41,561 nt of DNA from Treponema sp. (GTDB taxonomy: Bacteria; Spirochaetota; Spirochaetia; Treponematales; Treponemataceae), in contig JAEDGP010000010.1 of NCBI GenBank assembly GCA_016297405.1, forward strand, positions 1 to 41,561, written 5' to 3'. Below are positions 33,101-39,957 of the stretch, piece by piece. The notes beneath the pieces were generated by a model, which ran no database searches, was not told where the DNA came from, and saw only the letters and a list, made by a program, of their open reading frames with translations. The position numbers and the translations under genes are program-made. Every line of letters starts with the position of its first letter. Positions within the stretch are counted from its first letter, which is position 1.

Positions 33101-34145
33101 AAATGTAAACAATATTCCTGGAACAAAGATTTTGATTTCTGAAGCAGAAAAAGCTTGGGAAGCAAAACTTGCAAAGGTATTCCCACCTGTAAGCGGTGCT
33201 GCAGAACAGGAACCCCTTCCTGAATTTGCGAAAGAAGTTCATAAGTCGTTGAGCGATGCAAGAAAAAATCCTGTATTTGCTGCTCCGAAATCAAAGCCTC
33301 GTGTATTGCTGCCAGTATTCCCTGGAACTAACTGTGAAATGGATATGGCCCGGGCATTCAACCTGGCTGGTGGTGATACAAAGATTATCGTGCTTGCCAA
33401 TAAAACCCCTGCAATGCTCGAGCAGAGTCTTGCTGAATTCGAAAAGGAATTGAAGAATGCGCAGATTCTTGCATTGAGCGGAGGTTTTAGCGCCGGCGAT
33501 GAACCTGATGGTTCTGCAAAATTCATTGCAAACTGTATTCGTGAAGGTCGTGTAAGCGAACAGATTATGAATCTTTTGAAGAAACGAGATGGTCTTGTGC
33601 TTGGTATCTGTAACGGCTTCCAGGCTTTGGTAAAAACTGGTCTTGCAATGTATGGCGAATTCCGCGATATGGATGAGACTATGCCAACTTTGACTTATAA
33701 CAAGATTGGACGTCATATTAGCCGCATTGTTCGCACAAGAATGGTAAGCGCCATGAGTCCATGGGCAAACGATGCATCTGTTATTGATTCTCGTATTCAT
33801 CTTGTTCCTATAAGTCATGGTGAGGGCCGTTTTGTTTGCGATAAAGAGACTGCAGAAAAACTGTTCAAAAATGGGCAGGTTTATACTCAGTATGTAGATG
33901 AATTTGGGGTTCCTGCTATCAGTGAACCAGATAATCCAAATGGTTCTGCTTTTGCTATTGAAGGTATTACAAGCCCTGATGGTCGCGTTCTGGGAAAAAT
34001 GGGACATAGCGAACGAACTGTGGGCATTGACATGAATGGTGCGAGTGTTGATTTGATCAAGAATGTAGCGGGAAATCCATTGACTAACGCTTTGGAAAAC
34101 AGCTGTCAGAATCTGTTTGCAGCTGGTATCCGTTACTTCAAATAA
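30159..34145 (+). CDS. purL: phosphoribosylformylglycinamidine synthase (single-chain PurL)
   Basis: This enzyme converts FGAR, ATP and glutamine to FGAM, the fourth step of purine synthesis. The 1328-residue product is the fused form. It has a PurS-like N-terminal domain, two synthetase halves (including FKNETHNHPTEIEPFGGAATCIGG and RCNDFGAGGVSVAVGELAPG), and a C-terminal class-I glutaminase. The glutaminase has nucleophile Cys1151 (GICNGFQ) and His1283/Glu1285 (GHSER). The sequence style (MFRLYVERKPGFTNEAE start, GGFSAGDEPDGSAKF) suggests the clostridial-type clade rather than the E. coli type. It stands alone, with no other pur gene nearby. The start is fixed by the conserved N-terminus although no ribosome binding site is present. 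Confidence 0.95.
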   Translation: MFRLYVERKPGFTNEAERIFSEIKNFLGIAGVSGVRYLNRYDVENVGEAVGKAAATRIFSEPQSDFCIYDKVDVKDGETVIVWEYLPGQYDQRADSAEQCLSLLRAGMASTCKVGTEAPRVRCAKMVILSGSVSVDDVKKIENYLINPVDSRLTDDNVPETLEIKSEVPGDIPVVEGFISFDDKQIEDYRNKMGLAMDHADIKFLQDYFIGEKRDPTETEIRVLDTYWSDHCRHTTFLTELKNIRVEDGPYASLFKKSLQNYTDMRTELYAGRTDKPVCLMDMAVIGMKYLKKHGKLDDLEVSEENNACSIYIDVHYTRDGKGNALKNGSKDSVERWLLMFKNETHNHPTEIEPFGGAATCIGGAIRDPLSGRSWVYQSMRVTGAADPTVPLEATLKGKLPQIKICREAAQGFSSYGNQIGLTTGQVSEIYHPGYVAKRMELGAVIAAAPLNTVMRERPEAGDVVILLGGGTGRDGIGGATGSSKVHTQKSVTTAAAEVQKGNAVEERKIQRLFRNKDVSLMIRRCNDFGAGGVSVAVGELAPGLDINLDAVPKKYEGLNGTELAISESQERMAVVVRKGDAERFIAEAAKENLNAVKVADVTDSNRLVMKWRGKVIVDIGREFLDAAGAHHEADALIESPASQDKSPLVNPLDSVKEELSKGKNGECLKNAWIANMSDLACCSQRGLGERFDGSIGSSSVLFPYGGKYQCTPEAGMCAKIPVVSPYETSTVSLMAYGYDPRVGQWSPWHGAQTAVLSSLTKIACMGGKSVDCRLSFQEFFGRAVSEKTWGYPAAALLGSIDAQNAMGTASIGGKDSMSGTFEDINVPHTLVSFAVGHDEVQNVTSGSFKAAGNKVYLISCPYSAELAPDFDVFTKNTNALYELNKAGKIKAMYPVCAGGIAEAVTKMAMGNRIGVKIDNLPYSATAIGFKQDGVYSEKDLFTPLYGSIIVEADGEMDVREFVEGSCCKIGETVAAAEIEVNVNNIPGTKILISEAEKAWEAKLAKVFPPVSGAAEQEPLPEFAKEVHKSLSDARKNPVFAAPKSKPRVLLPVFPGTNCEMDMARAFNLAGGDTKIIVLANKTPAMLEQSLAEFEKELKNAQILALSGGFSAGDEPDGSAKFIANCIREGRVSEQIMNLLKKRDGLVLGICNGFQALVKTGLAMYGEFRDMDETMPTLTYNKIGRHISRIVRTRMVSAMSPWANDASVIDSRIHLVPISHGEGRFVCDKETAEKLFKNGQVYTQYVDEFGVPAISEPDNPNGSAFAIEGITSPDGRVLGKMGHSERTVGIDMNGASVDLIKNVAGNPLTNALENSCQNLFAAGIRYFK

Positions 34146-34156
34146 CGGAATGAACG

Positions 34157-34188
34157 AAACCTGGCATGGATGATTCTGTGCCGGGTTT
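34157..34188 (+). terminator. hairpin after purL (probable terminator)
   Basis: AAACCTGGCA (34157–34166) pairs with TGCCGGGTTT (34179–34188) over ten bases with one G-U. The downstream T-tract is poor (GCAGTTCTTT), so termination may be partial, with some read-through into the lipoprotein gene. Confidence 0.55.
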
Positions 34189-34217
34189 GCAGTTCTTTCC
34201 AGAAATAAGGAAAGGAA

Positions 34218-35180
34218 ATGAAAAAACTCTTTTTGATTTTGGCTGCATCCGCTGCTTTGTTTTGTAGCTGCGGTAAGAAAAAAAATGCAGAAATTGTGAA
34301 TGGCTGGTATAGTGATTTTGATGAAGCATTGAAAGTTGCACAGCAGGAAAACAAAAGCGTTGTGCTCTTCGTTTATGCATATTATGACACCATGCCAGGT
34401 TTTGTTGCCAGCGCACAAAATTTGATCTTGAATTCGGATAAGTTCACAAAGGCGATATCTGACAGATATGTGTGTGTTGGAATGAATATGTCTCCTGATG
34501 TGTTGGAAGCTGCGCTGGACAAGGAAAATGGCTATTTTGCTGATGAAAAAGTTGCTAAAAGAGCAAAGATTGCTGACAGATATAAGGTTTCTAACGAACT
34601 GCCTGTGATGCTGATTGTATCGAAAGATGGCTATTATATTACAGATGTAACTTTCAATTGTGATTCATACGTTTATGAAGGTTATGTGGCTGCTGTTGGG
34701 CTTAAGGATGAAGATGTAAAATTCTTTAACGATAAGATTGAAAAGATCAGTAAATCGGAAGGTGCTGAGGCTGTGCATGCAATTGATGAAGTGTATGATT
34801 CAACACCAGAAATGCTAAAGCCTTTACTTGGTCCTCTTTGTGAAAAAGCTGTGGAATTGGATAAAGGTGATGAAACTGGGCTTCTTACAAAATTTGTGAT
34901 TGCCAATGCAAATGCCAAGGCATATAACTATCTGCTTGAAAGAAATGTTGCAGATGCCATAAGTGTTTATGAAAATGCTGCTGGAACAGAAAATATTGAT
35001 GCAGACGGAAAAGAATATCTTTATTCTGCTTGCGCAAAATTGCTTATAGATACCCGTTCATCTGACACAGATTCGATTCTGATGTATTATACTAAAGCTA
35101 GTGAAGCTGGCGGTCAGAACAAAAAGATCCTTGAGGCTGAAGTGGAAAATATCAAGAAATTTATGGCTCAGGGCAACTGA
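34218..35180 (+). CDS. thioredoxin-fold lipoprotein lacking the CxxC site
   Basis: The 320-residue product starts with a lipoprotein-like signal (MKKLFLILAASAALFCSCG). The lipidated cysteine is probably Cys18, with Cys16 possible, so it should be anchored in a membrane. Residues 28–150 resemble a thioredoxin-7 type domain (WYSDFDEALKVAQQENKSVVLFVYA). The place where CxxC should follow reads YYDTMPG (55–61), so it cannot do disulfide chemistry. Residues 190–320 look helical, with TPR-like repeats. It may be a binding or chaperone module of the envelope (inference). AGGAAAGGAA precedes the ATG, and a terminator follows. Confidence 0.75.
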   Translation: MKKLFLILAASAALFCSCGKKKNAEIVNGWYSDFDEALKVAQQENKSVVLFVYAYYDTMPGFVASAQNLILNSDKFTKAISDRYVCVGMNMSPDVLEAALDKENGYFADEKVAKRAKIADRYKVSNELPVMLIVSKDGYYITDVTFNCDSYVYEGYVAAVGLKDEDVKFFNDKIEKISKSEGAEAVHAIDEVYDSTPEMLKPLLGPLCEKAVELDKGDETGLLTKFVIANANAKAYNYLLERNVADAISVYENAAGTENIDADGKEYLYSACAKLLIDTRSSDTDSILMYYTKASEAGGQNKKILEAEVENIKKFMAQGN

Positions 35181-35199
35181 TAATCGTAGTCATGTTAAT

Positions 35200-35240
35200 A
35201 ACAGGCGTTTGGGCGCAATTTGTGTCTGACGCCTGTTTTT
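35200..35240 (+). terminator. intrinsic terminator after the lipoprotein gene
   Basis: AACAGGCGT (35200–35208) and its perfect 9-bp complement (35229–35237) are followed by a T-tract (35236–35240, then GTTT). It separates the lipoprotein gene from the CNNM/CorC pair. Confidence 0.82.
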
Positions 35241-35266
35241 GTTTAAACTGAAAGGAGGTTTGAATA

Positions 35267-36673
35267 GTGGAAATTATAGGCTTGGTTTTGGCATCATTAG
35301 TGCTGATTACCCTTTCCATGCTCTTTTCGATTTCAGAAAGCTCCTTTTTGGGAATGAACAGGCTGCGACTTAGGATTCTTGTAAAAAAAGGGAACCGTCG
35401 GGCAATCAGAGTCATGAAGCTGCTTGCAGAAAAGGAAAGACTTATAAATACTTTGCTTGTGGCCAATGACCTGGTGAATATTATGCTTTCGTCGCTTATT
35501 ACTGCGGTTGCCATGGAATTGTTTGGCAATAGTGGAGTTGGTCTTGCGACTTTTGTGGTTACGATTCTTTTGCTTGTGTTTGGTGAAATTACGCCTAAGA
35601 CCATTTCCACAAGAAATCCGGATAAGATTGCTTATTCGCTGAGTTTTTTTGTAAAAATCGTCGTAGTTGTGATGAAACCGTTTGTGGCGGTGTTTACTTT
35701 TGTTTCGCAGAGTGTGCTGAAGCTTCGGGGAATAGATGTTGGAAAGCCTAAACAGTCGTATACTGAAGAAGATATAAAATCATTTATCGATGTAGGGAAG
35801 GAAACTGGGGTTCTGGAAGTGGGTGAAGGCAATATGATGAACCGAGTATTTAAATTTACAGACCTTGAAGCCAGTTCTATTATGATTCCTAGAACTTCCA
35901 TTGCTGCCATAAGCGAAAGGGCCACATGGTCAGAGGTGATTGAATTGGCTCAGCGAACCCGTTATTCCAGATTTCCTGTGTATAGAAAGAATCTGGATGA
36001 TATTGTTGGTGTTCTTTATTTAAAAGATCTTTTAAAGGTGATGCGGGACAATGGAGAAAATAATCTTGAAAAAGGACTGGCTTTGAATAAGCTTATGCGA
36101 CCTCCGTTGTTTATTCCTGGTAGCAAAAAAATGTCATCAATTCAGCAGATGATGAAAGAAAACAGGCAGTCAATTGCTATTGTCATTGATGAATATGCTG
36201 GAACGGATGGCATTTTAACCCAATCCGATATTTACAGGCAGATTTTTGGGACAAGCGAGAATAATTTGCCGTGGCGTGATAATGGTTCTGTGGTTGATTT
36301 AAAAGGACATAAAAACTTTATTGTGGATGGGTCGGTGAGCCTGGTGGATTTTAATGAAATTTGCAATATAAAGCTTGAATCGGAAATAAACGAAACCTTA
36401 GGCGGATGGATTACTGAAAAGCTTGATAGAATCGCAATTCCTGGTGATGTTGTTCATTTTGACGGTGTAAAGATGGAAGTTGAATCTGTGGCGAAAAGAT
36501 GCATCAAGAATGTTCATGTAGAGATTGAAGGCGAGGATGCGGTTGTAGTAAATGAAAATAATAAAGACGAGTATCTGGTTCAGGGAAATGTTGTAGTTGA
36601 AGAATCTGATGCTGAATTGCCATCTGTTGAGGGTTCTTTTTTGGCAGATACTAAGAAAGGTGGAAAAAAATGA
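35267..36673 (+). CDS. CNNM/CorC-type membrane protein with CBS pair (first of tandem pair)
   Basis: This family (also annotated hemolysin TlyC/CorC) includes magnesium exporters. The 468-residue product has an N-terminal DUF21 membrane domain (1–about 150) with SESSFLG (23–29), VANDLVN and GEITPKT (106–112). It then has two CBS domains (about 205–330, with SRFPVYRKNLDDIVGVLYLKDLL and IVIDEYAGTDGILT) and a C-terminal CorC_HlyC domain (about 355–435, LGGWITEKLDRI), followed by an acidic tail. The start is GTG, eight bases after AGGAGG; no ATG preserves the first helix. It overlaps the next gene by four bases. Confidence 0.9.
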   Translation: MEIIGLVLASLVLITLSMLFSISESSFLGMNRLRLRILVKKGNRRAIRVMKLLAEKERLINTLLVANDLVNIMLSSLITAVAMELFGNSGVGLATFVVTILLLVFGEITPKTISTRNPDKIAYSLSFFVKIVVVVMKPFVAVFTFVSQSVLKLRGIDVGKPKQSYTEEDIKSFIDVGKETGVLEVGEGNMMNRVFKFTDLEASSIMIPRTSIAAISERATWSEVIELAQRTRYSRFPVYRKNLDDIVGVLYLKDLLKVMRDNGENNLEKGLALNKLMRPPLFIPGSKKMSSIQQMMKENRQSIAIVIDEYAGTDGILTQSDIYRQIFGTSENNLPWRDNGSVVDLKGHKNFIVDGSVSLVDFNEICNIKLESEINETLGGWITEKLDRIAIPGDVVHFDGVKMEVESVAKRCIKNVHVEIEGEDAVVVNENNKDEYLVQGNVVVEESDAELPSVEGSFLADTKKGGKK

Positions 36674-37941
36674 GTGTTATGTTTTTTCGCCTGTTTGTAT
36701 TGATTCTGATTTTTCTCATAATCAAATGTGTTGGTTTTTTCGCCGGATCGGAAACTGCCTATCTTTCTGTGAGCAGGATAAAAATGCGCCGCCTGATTCA
36801 GGAAAAAAAACGTAATTCCAAAGTTGCCGCCAGACTGAAAGATAGAATCGATGAGCTTTTAACAGTTGTGCTTATTGGAACAAATTTCATGAATTCGCTG
36901 GCTTCGTCCCTGGCTACTGCTTTGGCTATGGCAATTGTGGGGGACGGTGGGATTGGTGTTGCAACTGTTTTGATTACTTTCTTTGCAACTACGTTTGGCC
37001 AGATTATTCCAAAAACAGTTGCAGGTGTTTATCCTGAGAATGTAGCATGCAAAAATGCTGTAATATTAAATATTCTGGAAAAAGCCTTGAAACCCCTTGT
37101 GTGGTTTTTTACGAAGATTTCAAAGGGAGCTGGAGAAGTAGCGCAACGGCTTTGGAAAAGTGAAGGTGCGCTGGTAACGGAAGAAGAATTGAAAGCTCTG
37201 TTTGAAGTGGGAACTAATGAAGGAACTCTTGAAAAAAATGAACAGGTAATGCTGAACAAAATATTTCATTTTGGTGATTTGAGCGTTTATAACGTAATGA
37301 AGAATCGTGCGGTTGTGAAATCTTTGCCATACACTGCCAGCAGAAATGAAGTTTTGAAAATGTTCTGTGAAACTGGGCTTTCAATGATTCCAGTTTATGA
37401 AGGAACGAAAGACCAGATCATTGGCGTAATTCATTATAAATCTGTGCTGCTGAGTGACCCTTCTAAGATTTGTGTGAATTATGCTTCTTCTGTCATGAAA
37501 GGCGTGATGTTTGTACCAGAAACTTTTACGGCTTTTGAATTGCTTTCCAAGTTTAAGAAAGAACGAAGCGAGTTTGCAGTTGTCCTTGATGAACAAGGTT
37601 GTACTGCTGGAGTTGTTACTACGGATGATTTGCTTAGGGTTGTTTTTGGTCGAATGACAGAAGAAGATGCGGGAAATATGCCTGCGGAATTGCGAGTAAA
37701 GCTGGTAGGGCCAGATGAATTTATTGTGCCAGGTGACATGAAGATCGATGATGTGAATGATGTGCTGAAGCTGGATCTGGAATCGGAAGAATGGACAACG
37801 TTGGGTGGATGGCTCTTGGAACGTTTTGGAAATCTGCCGTCAGCAGGTGAAGTTTTACAATGGAACAGGCATCTGTTCATCATTGAAGATCAGGCTCAGC
37901 GGCGAATTTTGTCTGTGCGGATTAAATTGAAAAATCGGTAG
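36670..37941 (+). CDS. CNNM/CorC-type membrane protein with CBS pair (second of tandem pair)
   Basis: This is a diverged paralogue of its upstream neighbour, 423 residues, with the same layout: DUF21 membrane domain (1–about 150), CBS pair (about 200–325) and CorC_HlyC domain (about 340–420, TLGGWLLERFGNLP). The conserved GE-x-x-PK of the membrane domain reads GQIIPK (Gln111 for Glu), and the first motif reads GSETAYLS. The ATG overlaps the upstream stop as ATGA, so the two are translationally coupled and may form a heterodimer (the family is dimeric). A Met at residue 4 is an alternative start. Its last 46 bases overlap the convergent omptin-like gene. Confidence 0.9.
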   Translation: MSVMFFRLFVLILIFLIIKCVGFFAGSETAYLSVSRIKMRRLIQEKKRNSKVAARLKDRIDELLTVVLIGTNFMNSLASSLATALAMAIVGDGGIGVATVLITFFATTFGQIIPKTVAGVYPENVACKNAVILNILEKALKPLVWFFTKISKGAGEVAQRLWKSEGALVTEEELKALFEVGTNEGTLEKNEQVMLNKIFHFGDLSVYNVMKNRAVVKSLPYTASRNEVLKMFCETGLSMIPVYEGTKDQIIGVIHYKSVLLSDPSKICVNYASSVMKGVMFVPETFTAFELLSKFKKERSEFAVVLDEQGCTAGVVTTDDLLRVVFGRMTEEDAGNMPAELRVKLVGPDEFIVPGDMKIDDVNDVLKLDLESEEWTTLGGWLLERFGNLPSAGEVLQWNRHLFIIEDQAQRRILSVRIKLKNR

Positions 37942-38945
37942 GTAACGCTTAAGTTGATTGTTATGTGGTTTGAATCTGCACCGGAATTACTTCCGCTGAT
38001 TTTAGAATAACCTGAAGATTTTCTTTTGCTTGAGTAAGTGTCTCCAAAAGATTCATAAAAACGTACCCAGGAAAAATCGGCATTTACGAATAGGTTTTTA
38101 ATTGGGGAATAGGAGATTCCGGCCTGAATTTTTGCTGCGTTAAAATTCGAAAAAATTTCGTCCATATAGTAACTGCTGATTTTGGTTTTTTCTGTGTTGT
38201 TCCAATGGGAGTCGATAGAAAAATGGTATACAAACGGTGAAAAATATGCGCCAGCATACGCAGATAGAAAATCAAAAGGTTTGTATTCAAAATCCCCGCC
38301 AAGCCAGGTGTAAAGATTCTGTGATTCATATTCTACTGGCGAAAGCTTTATGTTGTTTTCTGTGGGAAAGTGAACCGCATTCGGATTTTTGTAGGAAACA
38401 GGAGCAGGTCTTTCCAGTAAATGACCGAAAGAATCGAGGATTTTGCTTCCATACCAGCCTTCTATGTTTTTTGTTTCGAAATGTATTTTTTCAAAACTCA
38501 ATCCGAAAGACGGTCTGATTACGAGTTTTTTGAAAACTGGAATTTTTCCCTTTATCTGAAAATCCAATGAAAGTCCGCTAATAATCTGATTTTCGTTAAT
38601 GGAATAGTCGGTTTTTGTGGATGTGAGGTTTTGCCAGTCTGAATCGTACATCCTTCCAGAATTTTGAGGAATTGTGCCGGATGCTCCAAAATTTACATAA
38701 AACCAGGGCAAATTAAATTGCAGTGTACCGCCAAGCTGGAATGTGTTTTTTATATTCCAGTCAAGCTGGCTAAGTTTTTTTGATTTGCCTAAAAGGTTGT
38801 TACTATAAACGTATTCGGTAATGTAGCCGTCGCGATAAGCGCTTTTAAAACCTGCGTCAATTGAAAAGAACTCTTTGGAAAAGCCATTGGTTAGGAAGAG
38901 ACATGCTATTGATGTAGCGGCGAGAGCTTTTTTGATCACAGGCAT
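37896..38945 (-). CDS. omptin-family outer-membrane aspartyl protease
   Basis: Omptins are ten-stranded outer-membrane beta-barrels that cut proteins and peptides between basic residues at the cell surface. The 349-residue product has a signal peptide (about 1–24) and alternating beta-barrel patterns with many aromatic residues. Asp101-Ser-Asp103 (MYDSDWQN) matches the OmpT Asp83/Asp85 motif in sequence context. Asp245-Ser-His247 (SIDSHW) matches Asp210/His212. All four catalytic positions are thus present. The last strand ends near Phe338, but a basic tail of about 11 residues follows (NLIRTDKIRR), encoded where the gene overlaps its convergent neighbour. The ATG overlaps the rluA stop (TAATG), with GGGAG just upstream. 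A GTG two codons in is an alternative start. Family call by motif only. Confidence 0.78.
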   Translation of the reverse strand: MPVIKKALAATSIACLFLTNGFSKEFFSIDAGFKSAYRDGYITEYVYSNNLLGKSKKLSQLDWNIKNTFQLGGTLQFNLPWFYVNFGASGTIPQNSGRMYDSDWQNLTSTKTDYSINENQIISGLSLDFQIKGKIPVFKKLVIRPSFGLSFEKIHFETKNIEGWYGSKILDSFGHLLERPAPVSYKNPNAVHFPTENNIKLSPVEYESQNLYTWLGGDFEYKPFDFLSAYAGAYFSPFVYHFSIDSHWNNTEKTKISSYYMDEIFSNFNAAKIQAGISYSPIKNLFVNADFSWVRFYESFGDTYSSKRKSSGYSKISGSNSGADSNHITINLSVTYRFFNLIRTDKIRR

Positions 38946-39706
38946 TACTCCCGGGAGTTTTCGTCTATTGGATCAACGCCGTAAAGCTTTGCAAACTGCT
39001 TGCGCGTAACATCCATGTCTTTCTGATATGGTGCAGAAAAAGTGACTTTTTCGCCGGTTTCTGGGTGAGTAAAAGTTATTTTATAGGCGTGGAGGGCAAG
39101 CCTTGAAAGCAAAGGCTGTTCTTCTTCGTTGTTGCCTCGCCAGTTTCTTTTGATTTCACTTAAGCGGATTGGTTTAAGGTTTCCGCTGTAAAGAGGATCG
39201 CAGACAATTGAAAAATCATTTGCAGCAAGATGTACGCGAATCTGGTGTGTGCGTCCAGTTTTTGGTTTTGCTTCAATCCATGAAAATTGGCCGCATGCGC
39301 CAAGGAATTTGAATTCAGTAAGGGAAGGTTTTCCAAATCGTTTGTTTACTGTGGTGCGATGGCGATCATCTCCGTCTGGCAAAAGCGGAAGATCCACTGT
39401 AAGATTATCCCAGCTTGGACGGCCACGCACAAGGCAATGGTATGTTTTTTCTACCTGGCGCTTTTCGAATTGGACTGAAAGGTTTTTGTGAGCCTCTGCA
39501 TTGCGGGCATAGATGATGATTCCCGATGTGTCTTTATCGATGCGATGAACTGCAAAAAGAGGTCCGAATTCTTTGCTGGCTTCCAGGTCAAGGCGAGGTG
39601 CGTCTGGATTGTAGCGGTCAGCAGCAATAAGAAGACCTGAGCGTTTGTTCAAAACTACAATATCGTTATCACTGTAAATTGTTGTATAATCGGGATTTCT
39701 TTTCAT
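38945..39706 (-). CDS. RluA-family 23S rRNA/tRNA pseudouridine synthase
   Basis: It isomerises uridine to pseudouridine in structured RNA. The 253-residue product has the family motif HRIDKDTSG with catalytic Asp57, the conserved Tyr in KTYHCLVRG, and GRTHQIRVHLA. It lacks an N-terminal S4 domain, so it is closer to the short RluA/RluC-like form than to RluD with S4; the target base cannot be told. The message appears leaderless (TATAAT six bases before ATG). The stop overlaps the start of the omptin-like gene by one base. Confidence 0.9.
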   Translation of the reverse strand: MKRNPDYTTIYSDNDIVVLNKRSGLLIAADRYNPDAPRLDLEASKEFGPLFAVHRIDKDTSGIIIYARNAEAHKNLSVQFEKRQVEKTYHCLVRGRPSWDNLTVDLPLLPDGDDRHRTTVNKRFGKPSLTEFKFLGACGQFSWIEAKPKTGRTHQIRVHLAANDFSIVCDPLYSGNLKPIRLSEIKRNWRGNNEEEQPLLSRLALHAYKITFTHPETGEKVTFSAPYQKDMDVTRKQFAKLYGVDPIDENSRE

Positions 39707-39712
39707 AACAGA

Positions 39713-39741
39713 ATTATAGCAGATAGCAGATGCATTTTCAA
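39713..39741 (-). promoter_or_regulatory. near-consensus promoter giving a leaderless rluA-type mRNA
   Basis: On the minus strand TTGAAA (39736–39741) and TATAAT (39713–39718) are spaced 17 bases. The ATG begins at 39706, six bases after the -10. This is the same geometry as at purL and again has no Shine-Dalgarno sequence. Confidence 0.75.
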
Positions 39742-39913
39742 AGGGGAAATCATTTGCCGATAATCTAAGGTTCTTGTTAAATTGTATGAGGGTGTTTTTG
39801 TAAGTAAATGATTTGTGGTGGATGAATGGCAGTATTTTTGGTGGAGGATGAGAATTGAAGTATTGAAAACATGATAAAAAAAATATAAAATTTGCAACCT
39901 AAATTTAACAACT

Positions 39914-39942
39914 GTGTCATATAATATAGATACGTATATAAT
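39914..39942 (+). promoter_or_regulatory. promoter of the acyl-CoA synthetase gene
   Basis: A perfect TATAAT (39937–39942) follows GTGTCA (39914–39919, four of six matches to TTGACA) by 17 bases, with a start near 39949 and a short leader holding GGAG (39949–39952). A second TATAAT at 39920–39925 has no good -35. The rest of the divergent gap (39743–39913) is AT-rich with no gene seen. Confidence 0.55.
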
Positions 39943-39957
39943 TTGCCTGGAGAAATA

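Noticed and set aside
33291..34418. 375-codon minus-strand frame opposite the end of purL
   Set aside because: It is antisense to the well-conserved glutaminase domain and the lipoprotein start. It is a shadow produced by codon bias, rich in Cys, Asn and Thr, with no family resemblance.
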